NCBI GenBank assembly: GCA_003133075.1
Contig: PKZN01000120.1
Coordinates: 1 to 6,726 of the forward strand
Source: Acidimicrobiaceae bacterium
GTDB lineage: Bacteria; Actinomycetota; Acidimicrobiia; Acidimicrobiales; RAAP-2
Direction: 5' to 3'
Length of the DNA: 6,726 nt
The position numbers and the translations under genes were made by a program. Every line of letters begins with the position of its first letter. Within the stretch, counting starts at the first letter, position 1. Of this stretch, positions 1 to 5,839 are shown piece after piece. The notes below the pieces were generated by a model that did not search any database, was not told where the DNA came from, and saw nothing but the letters and a program-made list of their open reading frames with translations.

Positions 1-890
1 CCGCCCTTCAAACTCACGCCACCGATAACGGCGGCGGCGAAGACGGTAAAGATGATGCCCTCTCCGTAACCTTGGGTACCCGTCACCGCCGAGACGCGTC
101 CCGCTTCCATGAGCCCGCCCAGGGCCGCCAGCATGCTGCCCGCGACGTAGACACCAATCTTCACCCGGTCAACGCGTATGCCGGCGGCGCGCGCCGCGTC
201 GGGATTACCGCCCACCGCGTAGATTGCTCGTCCGACGCGGTGATAGCGCAGGAACAGACCGATGACGATAAAGACGATCGCCGCGGCGATCGCCGACACG
301 GGCACCACTCCCACGTCCGCCGAACCAAGCCATACGAACGCCGGTGGGAGGTTGAAAAGCGTTTGCGCCTTGACGATCCCATTTTGCATCCCCGCGAGCA
401 CAATGGTCATACCCAGCGTCACGATGAAACCGTTGAGGCGCGCCTTGACGATCAAGAAGCCATTTAAAAGGCCCACCGCAGCACCAACGGCGAGGAGAAT
501 GACGATACCGAGGAAGGGGCTCAGTAACCAGCCATTGCCATCGTCAGCAATGGGCAGGATCATCCACGCCGCGACCATCGGGGCGAGTCCGTAGGTCGAC
601 TCGAGCGAGAGATCCATGCCACCGATGAGAAGAATGAGACTCTCGCCAACCACCGTCACCGCGAGCGCAGAGATCTGTTGGGAAACGCCCGCGATGTTGT
701 CGACCGTGAAGAAGAACGGACTCGCCAACGCCCCGACGATCAAGACGATGATCAGCACTGGCACGAGCGCCGCTTGACGAATCAGATTCGCCGCACCGCT
801 GTTCTTTCGCACAAACTTATTGAAACCCCCCGACGGGGCGATGAGTGCTAACTCAGGGTCCTGTGGTTTGGCTCTATCCGCAATGGTCAC
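1..890 (-). CDS. CUT2-family sugar ABC transporter permease (RbsC-like), 3' end cut off by window edge
   Basis: This is the membrane channel subunit of a ribose/galactose-type (CUT2) importer; two copies would form the translocation pore. About 296 codons are visible and the C-terminus lies beyond base 1. After a polar 40-residue N-terminus come hydrophobic segments at about residues 40-60, 73-91, 125-147, 155-170 and 196-214. Family landmarks are GGMDLSLES (90-98, matching the RbsC GGIDLSVGS motif with Glu for Gly), RLNGFIVTLGM (151-161), AVGGNPDAARAAGI (225-238) and the beginning of the IGGVSLKG motif (289-296). The GTG start at 890-888 overlaps the TGA of the upstream ATPase as GTGA, and there is no strong Shine-Dalgarno, so translation is probably coupled to the ATPase. 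The family call is firm; the substrate is not determinable. Confidence 0.93.
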   Translation of the reverse strand, partial: MTIADRAKPQDPELALIAPSGGFNKFVRKNSGAANLIRQAALVPVLIIVLIVGALASPFFFTVDNIAGVSQQISALAVTVVGESLILLIGGMDLSLESTYGLAPMVAAWMILPIADDGNGWLLSPFLGIVILLAVGAAVGLLNGFLIVKARLNGFIVTLGMTIVLAGMQNGIVKAQTLFNLPPAFVWLGSADVGVVPVSAIAAAIVFIVIGLFLRYHRVGRAIYAVGGNPDAARAAGIRVDRVKIGVYVAGSMLAALGGLMEAGRVSAVTGTQGYGEGIIFTVFAAAVIGGVSLKG

Positions 891-2446
891 GATGCTGTCC
901 GATCACTCAAGGAGATCCCCTCGGTCGCAGCAATGAGCGCTTCGCGATCGAACGGGGATGACGAAAATTCATAGTAAATACTTCCGTGAAAAAGAACGAT
1001 GATTCGATCGCAATCAACGAGGTCGTCGAGTTCATCGCTGCATATCAACAGCGCGGCACCAGTTGACCGCGAGGCTTCAATGAGTGACTGCAACAACAGA
1101 CTCTTGGACGCGACGTCAACGCCGCGGGTCGGGGTCACCGCGACGATCAAGCTCGGATTGCTCATCAACGACCTCGCGACCGTCACCTTTTGCTGATTTC
1201 CACCCGAGAGCTCTCCAACGGGTTGTCGCATGCCTGATGAGATCACCGACAGCGCCTCGGTCAGGGCAACTGCCGCTTCGTCACGACGGCGTGGGCGCAT
1301 CAAGCCAAATCGCCTCGCGAGCCGATCGGTGATCGTCATCGTGACGTTCTCGCCGACGCCGAGGTGGGCAACAAACCCTTCGAGTTGGCGGTTCTCGGGA
1401 ATGTACCCAACGCCGTCGCGGAGCGAGAGGTCCCGTCGCCCCGAAGCAAGCGAGCGGCCATTGAGGGTGACCGTGCCGCCGTCGAACTTCTGTGACCCCG
1501 CGACCGCGCGTCCCAATGTCGCCACGCCCGCGCCGAGCAGTCCCGTCACACCGACGCACTCGCCCGGCTTCACCGTCAGTGAAACGCCGATGACGTCCCC
1601 GCGCGATGACGTCACTCGCAAGTCCTCAACCACGAGGCCTTCGCGTACGACCTCACCGTTGCCCGCCTTTTCACGCTGCAGGAGTACGCCGAGTTCGTCC
1701 GTCACGTTCGCCGTCGCGGGTAGTTCGCCCACCATCGCAGCGACCATCTGATCCTTATCGATGTCAGCGATGGGACTATTAACGACCACCTCGCCGTCGC
1801 GCAGCACGGTGACGTCACTACAGATATCGAAGACCTCTTCCAGGTGGTGCGAAATGTAGAGCACCGCTACGCCATTTTTCACTAACTGATTTACCCGCTC
1901 AAAGAGTCGATCAACGGCACGCCGCTCAAGGGCGGACGTCGGCTCGTCGAGCAATATGCACTGCGCGCCGGTCGCCAGTGCTCGAACTATCTCGACGATT
2001 TGGAGTTGCTCGACGGTGAGCGTCTCACATCGCGCGGTCACCGAAATATCGAAATTCCATTCGTCAATGATCTTGCGCGTGGCTTCACGCATCTGTCGCC
2101 AATCAACCGCACCACGGCGGACTGCGGGACTGCCCAGAAAGACGTTCTCGGTGACGCTGAGTTGCGGCACGACCTTCGAGTGTTGAAACACCGTTGCGAT
2201 CTGTTTGCGCCAGCCGTCGACGTCACGGAGCGAGGGGGCGGGCTCACCGTGAAAGAACACCTCACCGGCGTCAGGTTTAGAGAGACCGCTCAGAATTGAG
2301 ACGAGCGTCGACTTACCCGCCCCGTTGCGTCCGACTAGCCCGAGGCACTGCCCGGCGTCGATGTGAAGATCGACGCCGCGCAGTGCCTTCGTGCTACCAA
2401 AACTCTTCTCAATCCCTTTAGCTTCAACCGTAAAGAGTTGAGTCAC
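887..2446 (-). CDS. CUT2-family sugar ABC transporter ATPase with two fused nucleotide-binding domains (RbsA/MglA-like)
   Basis: This cytoplasmic energy-coupling subunit of 519 aa has the usual RbsA size. NBD1 has Walker A GRNGAGKST (39-47), a Q-loop Gln at 88, a degenerate signature LTVEQLQ (143-149), Walker B CILLDEPTSAL (163-173) and switch His 200 in ISHH. NBD2 has a lysine-less Walker A-like loop GLLGAG (302-307), a canonical signature ELSGGNQQK (412-420), and VAVTPTRG (435-442) where DEPTRG is usual, so both the Walker B Asp and the catalytic Glu are missing. Only the ATP site built from NBD1 Walker motifs plus the NBD2 signature looks competent. The GTG at 2446 is chosen because AAGGAA lies 7 nt upstream and the family N-terminus (TVEAKGIEKSFG) begins there. 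An ATG at 2527 would overlap the binding-protein gene by 52 bp and add an Arg-rich tail. It follows the binding protein by 29 bp. Confidence 0.95.
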   Translation of the reverse strand: MTQLFTVEAKGIEKSFGSTKALRGVDLHIDAGQCLGLVGRNGAGKSTLVSILSGLSKPDAGEVFFHGEPAPSLRDVDGWRKQIATVFQHSKVVPQLSVTENVFLGSPAVRRGAVDWRQMREATRKIIDEWNFDISVTARCETLTVEQLQIVEIVRALATGAQCILLDEPTSALERRAVDRLFERVNQLVKNGVAVLYISHHLEEVFDICSDVTVLRDGEVVVNSPIADIDKDQMVAAMVGELPATANVTDELGVLLQREKAGNGEVVREGLVVEDLRVTSSRGDVIGVSLTVKPGECVGVTGLLGAGVATLGRAVAGSQKFDGGTVTLNGRSLASGRRDLSLRDGVGYIPENRQLEGFVAHLGVGENVTMTITDRLARRFGLMRPRRRDEAAVALTEALSVISSGMRQPVGELSGGNQQKVTVARSLMSNPSLIVAVTPTRGVDVASKSLLLQSLIEASRSTGAALLICSDELDDLVDCDRIIVLFHGSIYYEFSSSPFDREALIAATEGISLSDRTAS

Positions 2447-2453
2447 TGTGGAT

Positions 2454-2459
2454 TTCCTT
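2454..2459 (-). promoter_or_regulatory. Ribosome binding site of the ABC ATPase gene
   Basis: AAGGAA on the minus strand lies 7 nt before the GTG at 2446-2444. It decides the start in favour of this GTG over the upstream in-frame ATG at 2527, which lies inside the preceding gene. Confidence 0.75.
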
Positions 2460-2475
2460 CTTTGAAAGCTTGTTG

Positions 2476-3657
2476 CTACGACGCGTTGCAGACGCCACCG
2501 TGAGCGGCGCCAAAGGCGTTGCCCCACAGTGAGGTGTCCGAGACGGGGGTTGACTCCTCGTTGGCTGGCAGGCCATCAACCGGCGTTGTCACCTTGAGCG
2601 AGATGGCCGTCTTGGTCACGAACGGTGCAACGATCGGGTCAGCAAGATTGGTGTCATTGTCATAACTGACGTCTTGCAAGGTAGGTGCTCCACCGCCCTT
2701 TTCGCCGACCTTCAATACGACGCCCTTCGCCGCGTCAACGGCGTACTGCAAGGCGTACTGGGCGTAGAGGTTCGCCGGCTGCGACTGCGACGCCGAGACT
2801 GATCCTGCACTGATGTCGCACATCTCAAAAGGCACGCCGTCGTCACTGATCAACAGGGGGGACAGATTCGCCTTCGTCAACAGCGGGATGATGCCGGTGT
2901 CCGGCGAGGACCACTGGGAGTAAATGCCCTTTAACTGGCTGCCGTACGCGGTGATGGCGGTCTGCGCATCTGAGACTGCCGTCGCGTCATTCCACACCGT
3001 CGGGTCATTCAGCACTGTCACGCCTGGCGCATTCGCCTGCATGCAGGCCGCGAACGCATTGGAGCGGTCAGCACCGTTTGAAGACGTGAGGTCGCCCTCG
3101 AGGTTGAGCACGTAACCGGACTTCACGCCTTGGGACACCATGTAAGCGCACGCGTCTTGGCCGTAGAGCAGGTTCGAGGCGCGAACGACCATGTACACGT
3201 GACCAACCCCCACGATGGTGTCAACCGAAATGAGTTGCACCTTGTGCTTCGCGGCGTAGGCGATCGCGGGCGCAAGACTCGTCGCGGTCTCCGGGTTCAC
3301 GATGACAGCCTTGGCTCCCTCATTCACCAACTCTTCAATCTGCTGGTTCTGCAGACTCGCGCTCGCCTCGGAGAGCAGTGGACCTAACAGTTTGACGTGG
3401 TCCTTTTTGGCGAACTGCTGCTCGTACGTGATGTACGCCGACCAGAAGTCGGTGTTGTTGTACGTCAACGACACGCCAATTTTTATCGTTTTCGCCGACG
3501 CCGCACCACTAACGACCGTCGCACTTGGCACGACCAGTGCGATCATTGTCGCCAGAAGGGTGCCCGCGAGACCGAGGGTCAATGACCGATAGGTCCTGGC
3601 ATTTCGGCCCTTTTTCCGGCTTCGCGTCACCGCCGACGAAGCATTGTCTTCTCTCAT
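2476..3657 (-). CDS. Exported sugar-binding protein of the CUT2 ABC importer (periplasmic-binding-protein type 1 fold)
   Basis: This 393-aa substrate receptor is the first gene of the importer operon. The N-terminus has a basic stretch RSRKKGRNARTYR (12-24), a hydrophobic core (about 25-50) and an AASA|KT Sec cleavage site near residue 55. There is no lipobox cysteine, so the protein would be released or held non-covalently rather than lipid-anchored. The mature part starts with TIKIGVSLTYNNTDFW (57-72), then shows QIEELVNEGAKAVIVNP (106-122), QLISVDT (141-147) and GYVLNLEGDLTSSNGADRSN (181-200), the usual order for ribose-type receptors. Four cysteines remain in the mature protein (170, 205, 280, 390). 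A tail of about 40 residues follows the fold and ends GGVCNAS. The ATG at 3657 is chosen for its G-rich ribosome binding site and signal peptide; an ATG at 3798 would place coding sequence across the promoter. The ligand is unknown. Confidence 0.93.
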   Translation of the reverse strand: MREDNASSAVTRSRKKGRNARTYRSLTLGLAGTLLATMIALVVPSATVVSGAASAKTIKIGVSLTYNNTDFWSAYITYEQQFAKKDHVKLLGPLLSEASASLQNQQIEELVNEGAKAVIVNPETATSLAPAIAYAAKHKVQLISVDTIVGVGHVYMVVRASNLLYGQDACAYMVSQGVKSGYVLNLEGDLTSSNGADRSNAFAACMQANAPGVTVLNDPTVWNDATAVSDAQTAITAYGSQLKGIYSQWSSPDTGIIPLLTKANLSPLLISDDGVPFEMCDISAGSVSASQSQPANLYAQYALQYAVDAAKGVVLKVGEKGGGAPTLQDVSYDNDTNLADPIVAPFVTKTAISLKVTTPVDGLPANEESTPVSDTSLWGNAFGAAHGGVCNAS

Positions 3658-3664
3658 TGCAACT

Positions 3665-3672
3665 TCCCCCTT
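3665..3672 (-). promoter_or_regulatory. Ribosome binding site of the binding-protein gene
   Basis: AAGGGGGA on the minus strand lies 7 nt before the ATG at 3657-3655. It supports that start over the upstream ATG at 3798, which would give a 47-residue extension with no export-signal character. Confidence 0.7.
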
Positions 3673-3688
3673 TTGTACATTGGTCCGA

Positions 3689-3701
3689 TGTTTTCGAAAC
3701 A
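3689..3701 (-). promoter_or_regulatory. Palindrome in the importer leader, possible protein-binding site
   Basis: TGTTT-TCG-AAACA has five-base arms around a three-base centre with a TTCGAA core. It lies in the untranslated leader about 30 nt before the binding-protein start. No regulator family is recognised, and a 5 bp arm match in an AT-rich stretch may be chance. Confidence 0.25.
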
Positions 3702-3731
3702 ACACACAGATATTCGCGCAAAAATTAAACG

Positions 3732-3742
3732 ATTCGCCGAAT
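3732..3742 (-). promoter_or_regulatory. Short palindrome in the importer leader, possible accessory operator
   Basis: ATTCG-C-CGAAT is a perfect 5-1-5 inverted repeat whose centre is 22 bp (about two helical turns) from the centre of the larger palindrome at 3752-3766. A one-base loop makes RNA folding unlikely, so a DNA-binding role is more plausible. The evidence is only the symmetry and the spacing. Confidence 0.3.
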
Positions 3743-3751
3743 TTCCCCCCG

Positions 3752-3766
3752 AGACATCTGATGTCT
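3752..3766 (-). promoter_or_regulatory. Putative operator: perfect 7-1-7 palindrome over the predicted transcription start
   Basis: AGACATC-A-GATGTCT (minus strand) has fully complementary seven-base arms around one central base. It begins 3 bp downstream of the predicted -10 hexamer, so it would cover the transcription start, the position expected of a repressor site. Odd-centred palindromes of this size are bound by several regulator families. The CG-centred pattern of most LacI-family operators is absent. No regulator gene is in the window, so the cognate protein is unknown. Confidence 0.6.
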
Positions 3767-3769
3767 GAA

Positions 3770-3798
3770 GTTCTATCACTGCCGTATATCGATGTCAA
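3770..3798 (-). promoter_or_regulatory. Predicted sigma-70-type promoter of the ABC importer operon
   Basis: On the minus strand a perfect -35 TTGACA (3798-3793) is followed after 17 bp by TAGAAC (3775-3770), a four-of-six match to TATAAT with its important second A kept. Transcription would begin near 3763, giving a leader of about 105 nt before the binding-protein ATG. The -35 element lies only a few bases from the point where recognisable phzF sequence begins on the other strand. Confidence 0.6.
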
Positions 3799-3806
3799 AC
3801 ACCGAG

Positions 3807-4097
3807 TTGAAGATCGGGGTCATCGGCCCCTAGGGCGACGGATATTCTGCCGCGTACGAGGTGCGAGCCTTCTTCGGAACGGGCAACGCCTCCTTCGAGG
3901 CTCCGGTTACCGGCAGCCTCAACGCGTCGGCCGCTCAGTGGCTGATCAGCTCTGGCCGCCTCACCCCGCCCTACGTCGCATCACAGGGCACCGCCATTGG
4001 TCGGGGCGGTCGCGTGTTCGTCAGTGCGGATAGTCACGGTCAAGTCTGGATTGGCGGCGACGTGATCACCTGCGTCACGGGAACCGTGGAGTTGTGG
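3807..4097 (+). pseudogene. C-terminal remnant of a PhzF-family (phenazine biosynthesis-like isomerase/epimerase) gene
   Basis: The plus-strand frame from 3807 reads LKIGVIGP, a TAG stop (3831-3833), then YEVRAFFGTGNASFEAP, VTGSLNASAAQWL, ASQGTAIGRGGRVFVSA, and GQVWIGGDVITCVTGTVEL up to 4094. This is the characteristic end of PhzF-family proteins: the glycine-rich TGS loop near the active site, the QG..(M/L)GR.GR motif and the final VWVGG strand. Only about the last third is present (roughly 97 codons against a usual 260-300). The catalytic N-terminal half is gone, there is an internal TAG, and the expected stop after VEL is replaced by TGG (4095-4097), one transition from TGA. It is the only plus-strand gene trace here and is convergent with the YbjQ genes. 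The long open frame continuing to 4583 is mostly antisense to the neighbouring real gene. Confidence 0.82.
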
Positions 4098-4109
4098 CCT
4101 CTTCGCGCC

Positions 4110-4952
4110 TCACGCCAACGCCGAGGGGTCGAAGGCCTCGTCGACGTCGTTGAGCGAGACCACCATCATGGGGCGGACGAATTGATGTGCGTCCTTAGCC
4201 AACTGGACGACGGTGCCCCAGACCGCGAAACCCACCGCGTGGGTGGCGAAACTCATCGGACCCTCGATGAGTTTGACTTCGACGACGCCACTGCCGCGAA
4301 GCGCGAGCGCGTCCCGCTGCATTCGTTCCATGGCCGTCTCACGTGCCGAGTACATCGCCTCCGTGAAGTTCTTCAACTCGACGTTCTGGGACTGTTGTTG
4401 CAGGACCGTGCCCACCGTGCGACGCGGGGCGTAGACGAAACTTGCCCCGGTCGCGAGACCGAGAGGTTCCCAACCGGCCACCATCAACATCGTGAAGTCT
4501 CGAGCCGAGAGATCCGAGACGAACACGACGCTCGCGTCCACCGCTTTCGCGCCGACCGGTCGAACCGCCGTACCGAGGAGTGAGATCTCGATGTGGGTCG
4601 AGTACACGCTTCGCTCGACGTGCACGCCGACGACACCGTGACCACCGGCCATCGCGGCCTCGCTGTGGAGGCGCCGGATCGCGTTCTTAAAAGCCTGTTC
4701 GTGCGCCTCACCCGCGGCGACTATCTCGCCCTGACCCCACCGCCACAGTCCCGCCGGCGTGGAAAACACCGACAGGCCACTGACGAGCTGGACGGGTTCC
4801 CAGCCAATGGAGTGCAGATTCAGTTCCTCGTCGATGGAGAGGTCCGACGTCGTGGACCCCGCGTTGGGCGCCTTCTCCGAGAGCGACGCGACGGCCCGAC
4901 GCACTTCGGCCTTGGCGTCGGGAGCGCTCGTTGAGTGCTCGACGTTCGTCAC
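4110..4952 (-). CDS. Tandem two-domain YbjQ-like (DUF74, heavy-metal-binding-annotated) protein, third of three paralogues
   Basis: This 280-aa protein has no signal peptide or membrane segment, so it is probably cytosolic. It has a charged N-terminal extension and two YbjQ-type domains. Domain 1 (about 34-133) runs TTSDLSIDEELN, IGWEPVQLVSGLSVF, GGHGVVGVHV, ISLLGTAV. Domain 2 (about 143-252) runs FVSDLSARDFTML, GWEPLGLATG, QNVELKNFTEAMYSARETAM, SGVVEVKLIEG, WGTVV. Domain 2 keeps the family helix (ARExAMxRM) well; in domain 1 it has drifted to KNAIRRLHSEA. A tail RPMMVVSLND (260-269) resembles the end of the first paralogue. The GTG start forms a GTGA overlap with the preceding gene and has no Shine-Dalgarno, so it is translationally coupled. 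YbjQ proteins have no firmly established function and the metal-binding label is only an annotation. The family call is good; the function is unknown. Confidence 0.88.
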   Translation of the reverse strand: MTNVEHSTSAPDAKAEVRRAVASLSEKAPNAGSTTSDLSIDEELNLHSIGWEPVQLVSGLSVFSTPAGLWRWGQGEIVAAGEAHEQAFKNAIRRLHSEAAMAGGHGVVGVHVERSVYSTHIEISLLGTAVRPVGAKAVDASVVFVSDLSARDFTMLMVAGWEPLGLATGASFVYAPRRTVGTVLQQQSQNVELKNFTEAMYSARETAMERMQRDALALRGSGVVEVKLIEGPMSFATHAVGFAVWGTVVQLAKDAHQFVRPMMVVSLNDVDEAFDPSALA

Positions 4953-5839
4953 GAGAGCCGGACCGTTGGTTGGGGCACCGGCAGAGGATCGAAATCCTTA
5001 TAGCGCCGGATACGATTGCCCCGCAGCACCGCTTCGACCTCGAGGTCCCCCTTCGCGAACTCTCGATCGCCGAGAATCAGTGTCGCGCCGTGCAGCGCGT
5101 CACCGTGGAGTTGGTTGCGCGCCGACGCGCGAACCATGGAGCGCACCTGGGACTTCGCCGAGACGATCTGCTCGATCTCGGTGGGAGCCGTGGAGTTGGC
5201 CCACATCCCGGCGCTGCCTTCCATCAGGTACTCGGTGACGCAGTACGCCCACACCCGGATTGACGAGACCGACGCGACGATCGACACCGGCACGTAGCCC
5301 GCTTCGAAGACCTTGGCGAGGCGCTGCCCGGCCAGGTACGTGCTCCAGGGGGTTGCGGTCGCCGCGGGCGTGTCGCGCACCCTGACCGCCGTGCCCCAGA
5401 TGTGGAACTCGGTGACGTTGGCGTCGGTGAGACGGCTCACCGAATCGACGACACCGACGACGCCGTGCGCGCCGAGCTGCGTCGCTTCTTCGAGCATGCG
5501 CGAGTACGAACTCCTAAATCCTTCGTTCCACGCGCTTTCGACCCACGTCTGTTGATAGTTCTGCCCCCACATTCGATGCTCGCCCGAGATCATGCCGTGG
5601 GGACACTGGTAGTTCTGCACGTAGCCACCCTGGGTTCCGCCGTAGGGCGAGACGCTCCGTGAGAGGCCGCCCATGGCGTACGCCCCTTGTTGCATCGCGC
5701 AAAAACCTTGCGCGAGCCCTAAGGGCTCCAGACCCAATTCGAGGCACGCCGCGAAGTCCGACACGCTGAGGCCCGAGGAGAACGCGCCGTCGCTGAGCCG
5801 TCGTTCGGCCGCTTCGGGTAGGTCGCTCGGTGGCGTCAT
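4949..5839 (-). CDS. Divergent tandem YbjQ-like protein with a Gly/Tyr-rich insert, second of three paralogues
   Basis: This is a 296-aa soluble protein. Its N-terminus SDLPEAAERRL then FSSGLSVSDF (5-29) parallels NDLPQATGHRL then FTSDLSVNEF of the gene before it, proving common origin. Domain 1 (about 20-155) contains ELGLEPLGLAQG, an insert of about 45 residues (48-95) rich in Gly, Tyr and Gln with Cys79, His81 and His88, then YSRMLEEATQLGAHGVVGVV and FHIWGTAVRV. Domain 2 (about 164-283) is strongly degenerate: AGYVPVSIVASVSS and VRASARNQLHGDALHGATLI remain, but the GTAV strand is reduced to VEAVLRG. The start is ATG at 5839 in a TAATG overlap with the upstream stop, without a clear Shine-Dalgarno, and the stop overlaps the next GTG. 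It is probably a partner subunit that lost ancestral features while gaining the insert. Function unknown. Confidence 0.86.
   Translation of the reverse strand: MTPPSDLPEAAERRLSDGAFSSGLSVSDFAACLELGLEPLGLAQGFCAMQQGAYAMGGLSRSVSPYGGTQGGYVQNYQCPHGMISGEHRMWGQNYQQTWVESAWNEGFRSSYSRMLEEATQLGAHGVVGVVDSVSRLTDANVTEFHIWGTAVRVRDTPAATATPWSTYLAGQRLAKVFEAGYVPVSIVASVSSIRVWAYCVTEYLMEGSAGMWANSTAPTEIEQIVSAKSQVRSMVRASARNQLHGDALHGATLILGDREFAKGDLEVEAVLRGNRIRRYKDFDPLPVPQPTVRLS

Noticed and set aside
72..594. Plus-strand open frames over the left edge
   Set aside because: They are antisense to the permease, whose minus-strand frame shows unmistakable RbsC motifs; their own sequences look like no protein family.
2444..2527. 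Upstream ATG start for the ABC ATPase
   Set aside because: It would add 27 Arg/Trp-rich residues unlike the family and overlap the binding-protein gene. A GTG with a good ribosome binding site sits at the family N-terminus.
3658..3798. Upstream ATG start for the binding protein
   Set aside because: The extension precedes a complete signal peptide and would place the promoter and operator inside the coding region. The ATG at 3657 has a G-rich ribosome binding site.
3816..3831. GGGG/CCCC stem in the phzF remnant
   Set aside because: A four-pair stem without a T-tract; it is explained by the codons for GVIGP.
4058..4080. Inverted repeat CGTGA...TCACG as a terminator for the YbjQ operon
   Set aside because: The stem is only 5 bp with a 9-base loop and no T-tract, and it falls in the conserved DVITCVTG codons of the phzF remnant.
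3861..4583. Long plus-strand open frame of 240 codons beginning with a GTG
   Set aside because: Only the part up to 4097 matches PhzF. The rest is an antisense shadow of the YbjQ-like gene at 4110-4952, with Arg/His-rich low-quality sequence. Annotated as a remnant instead.
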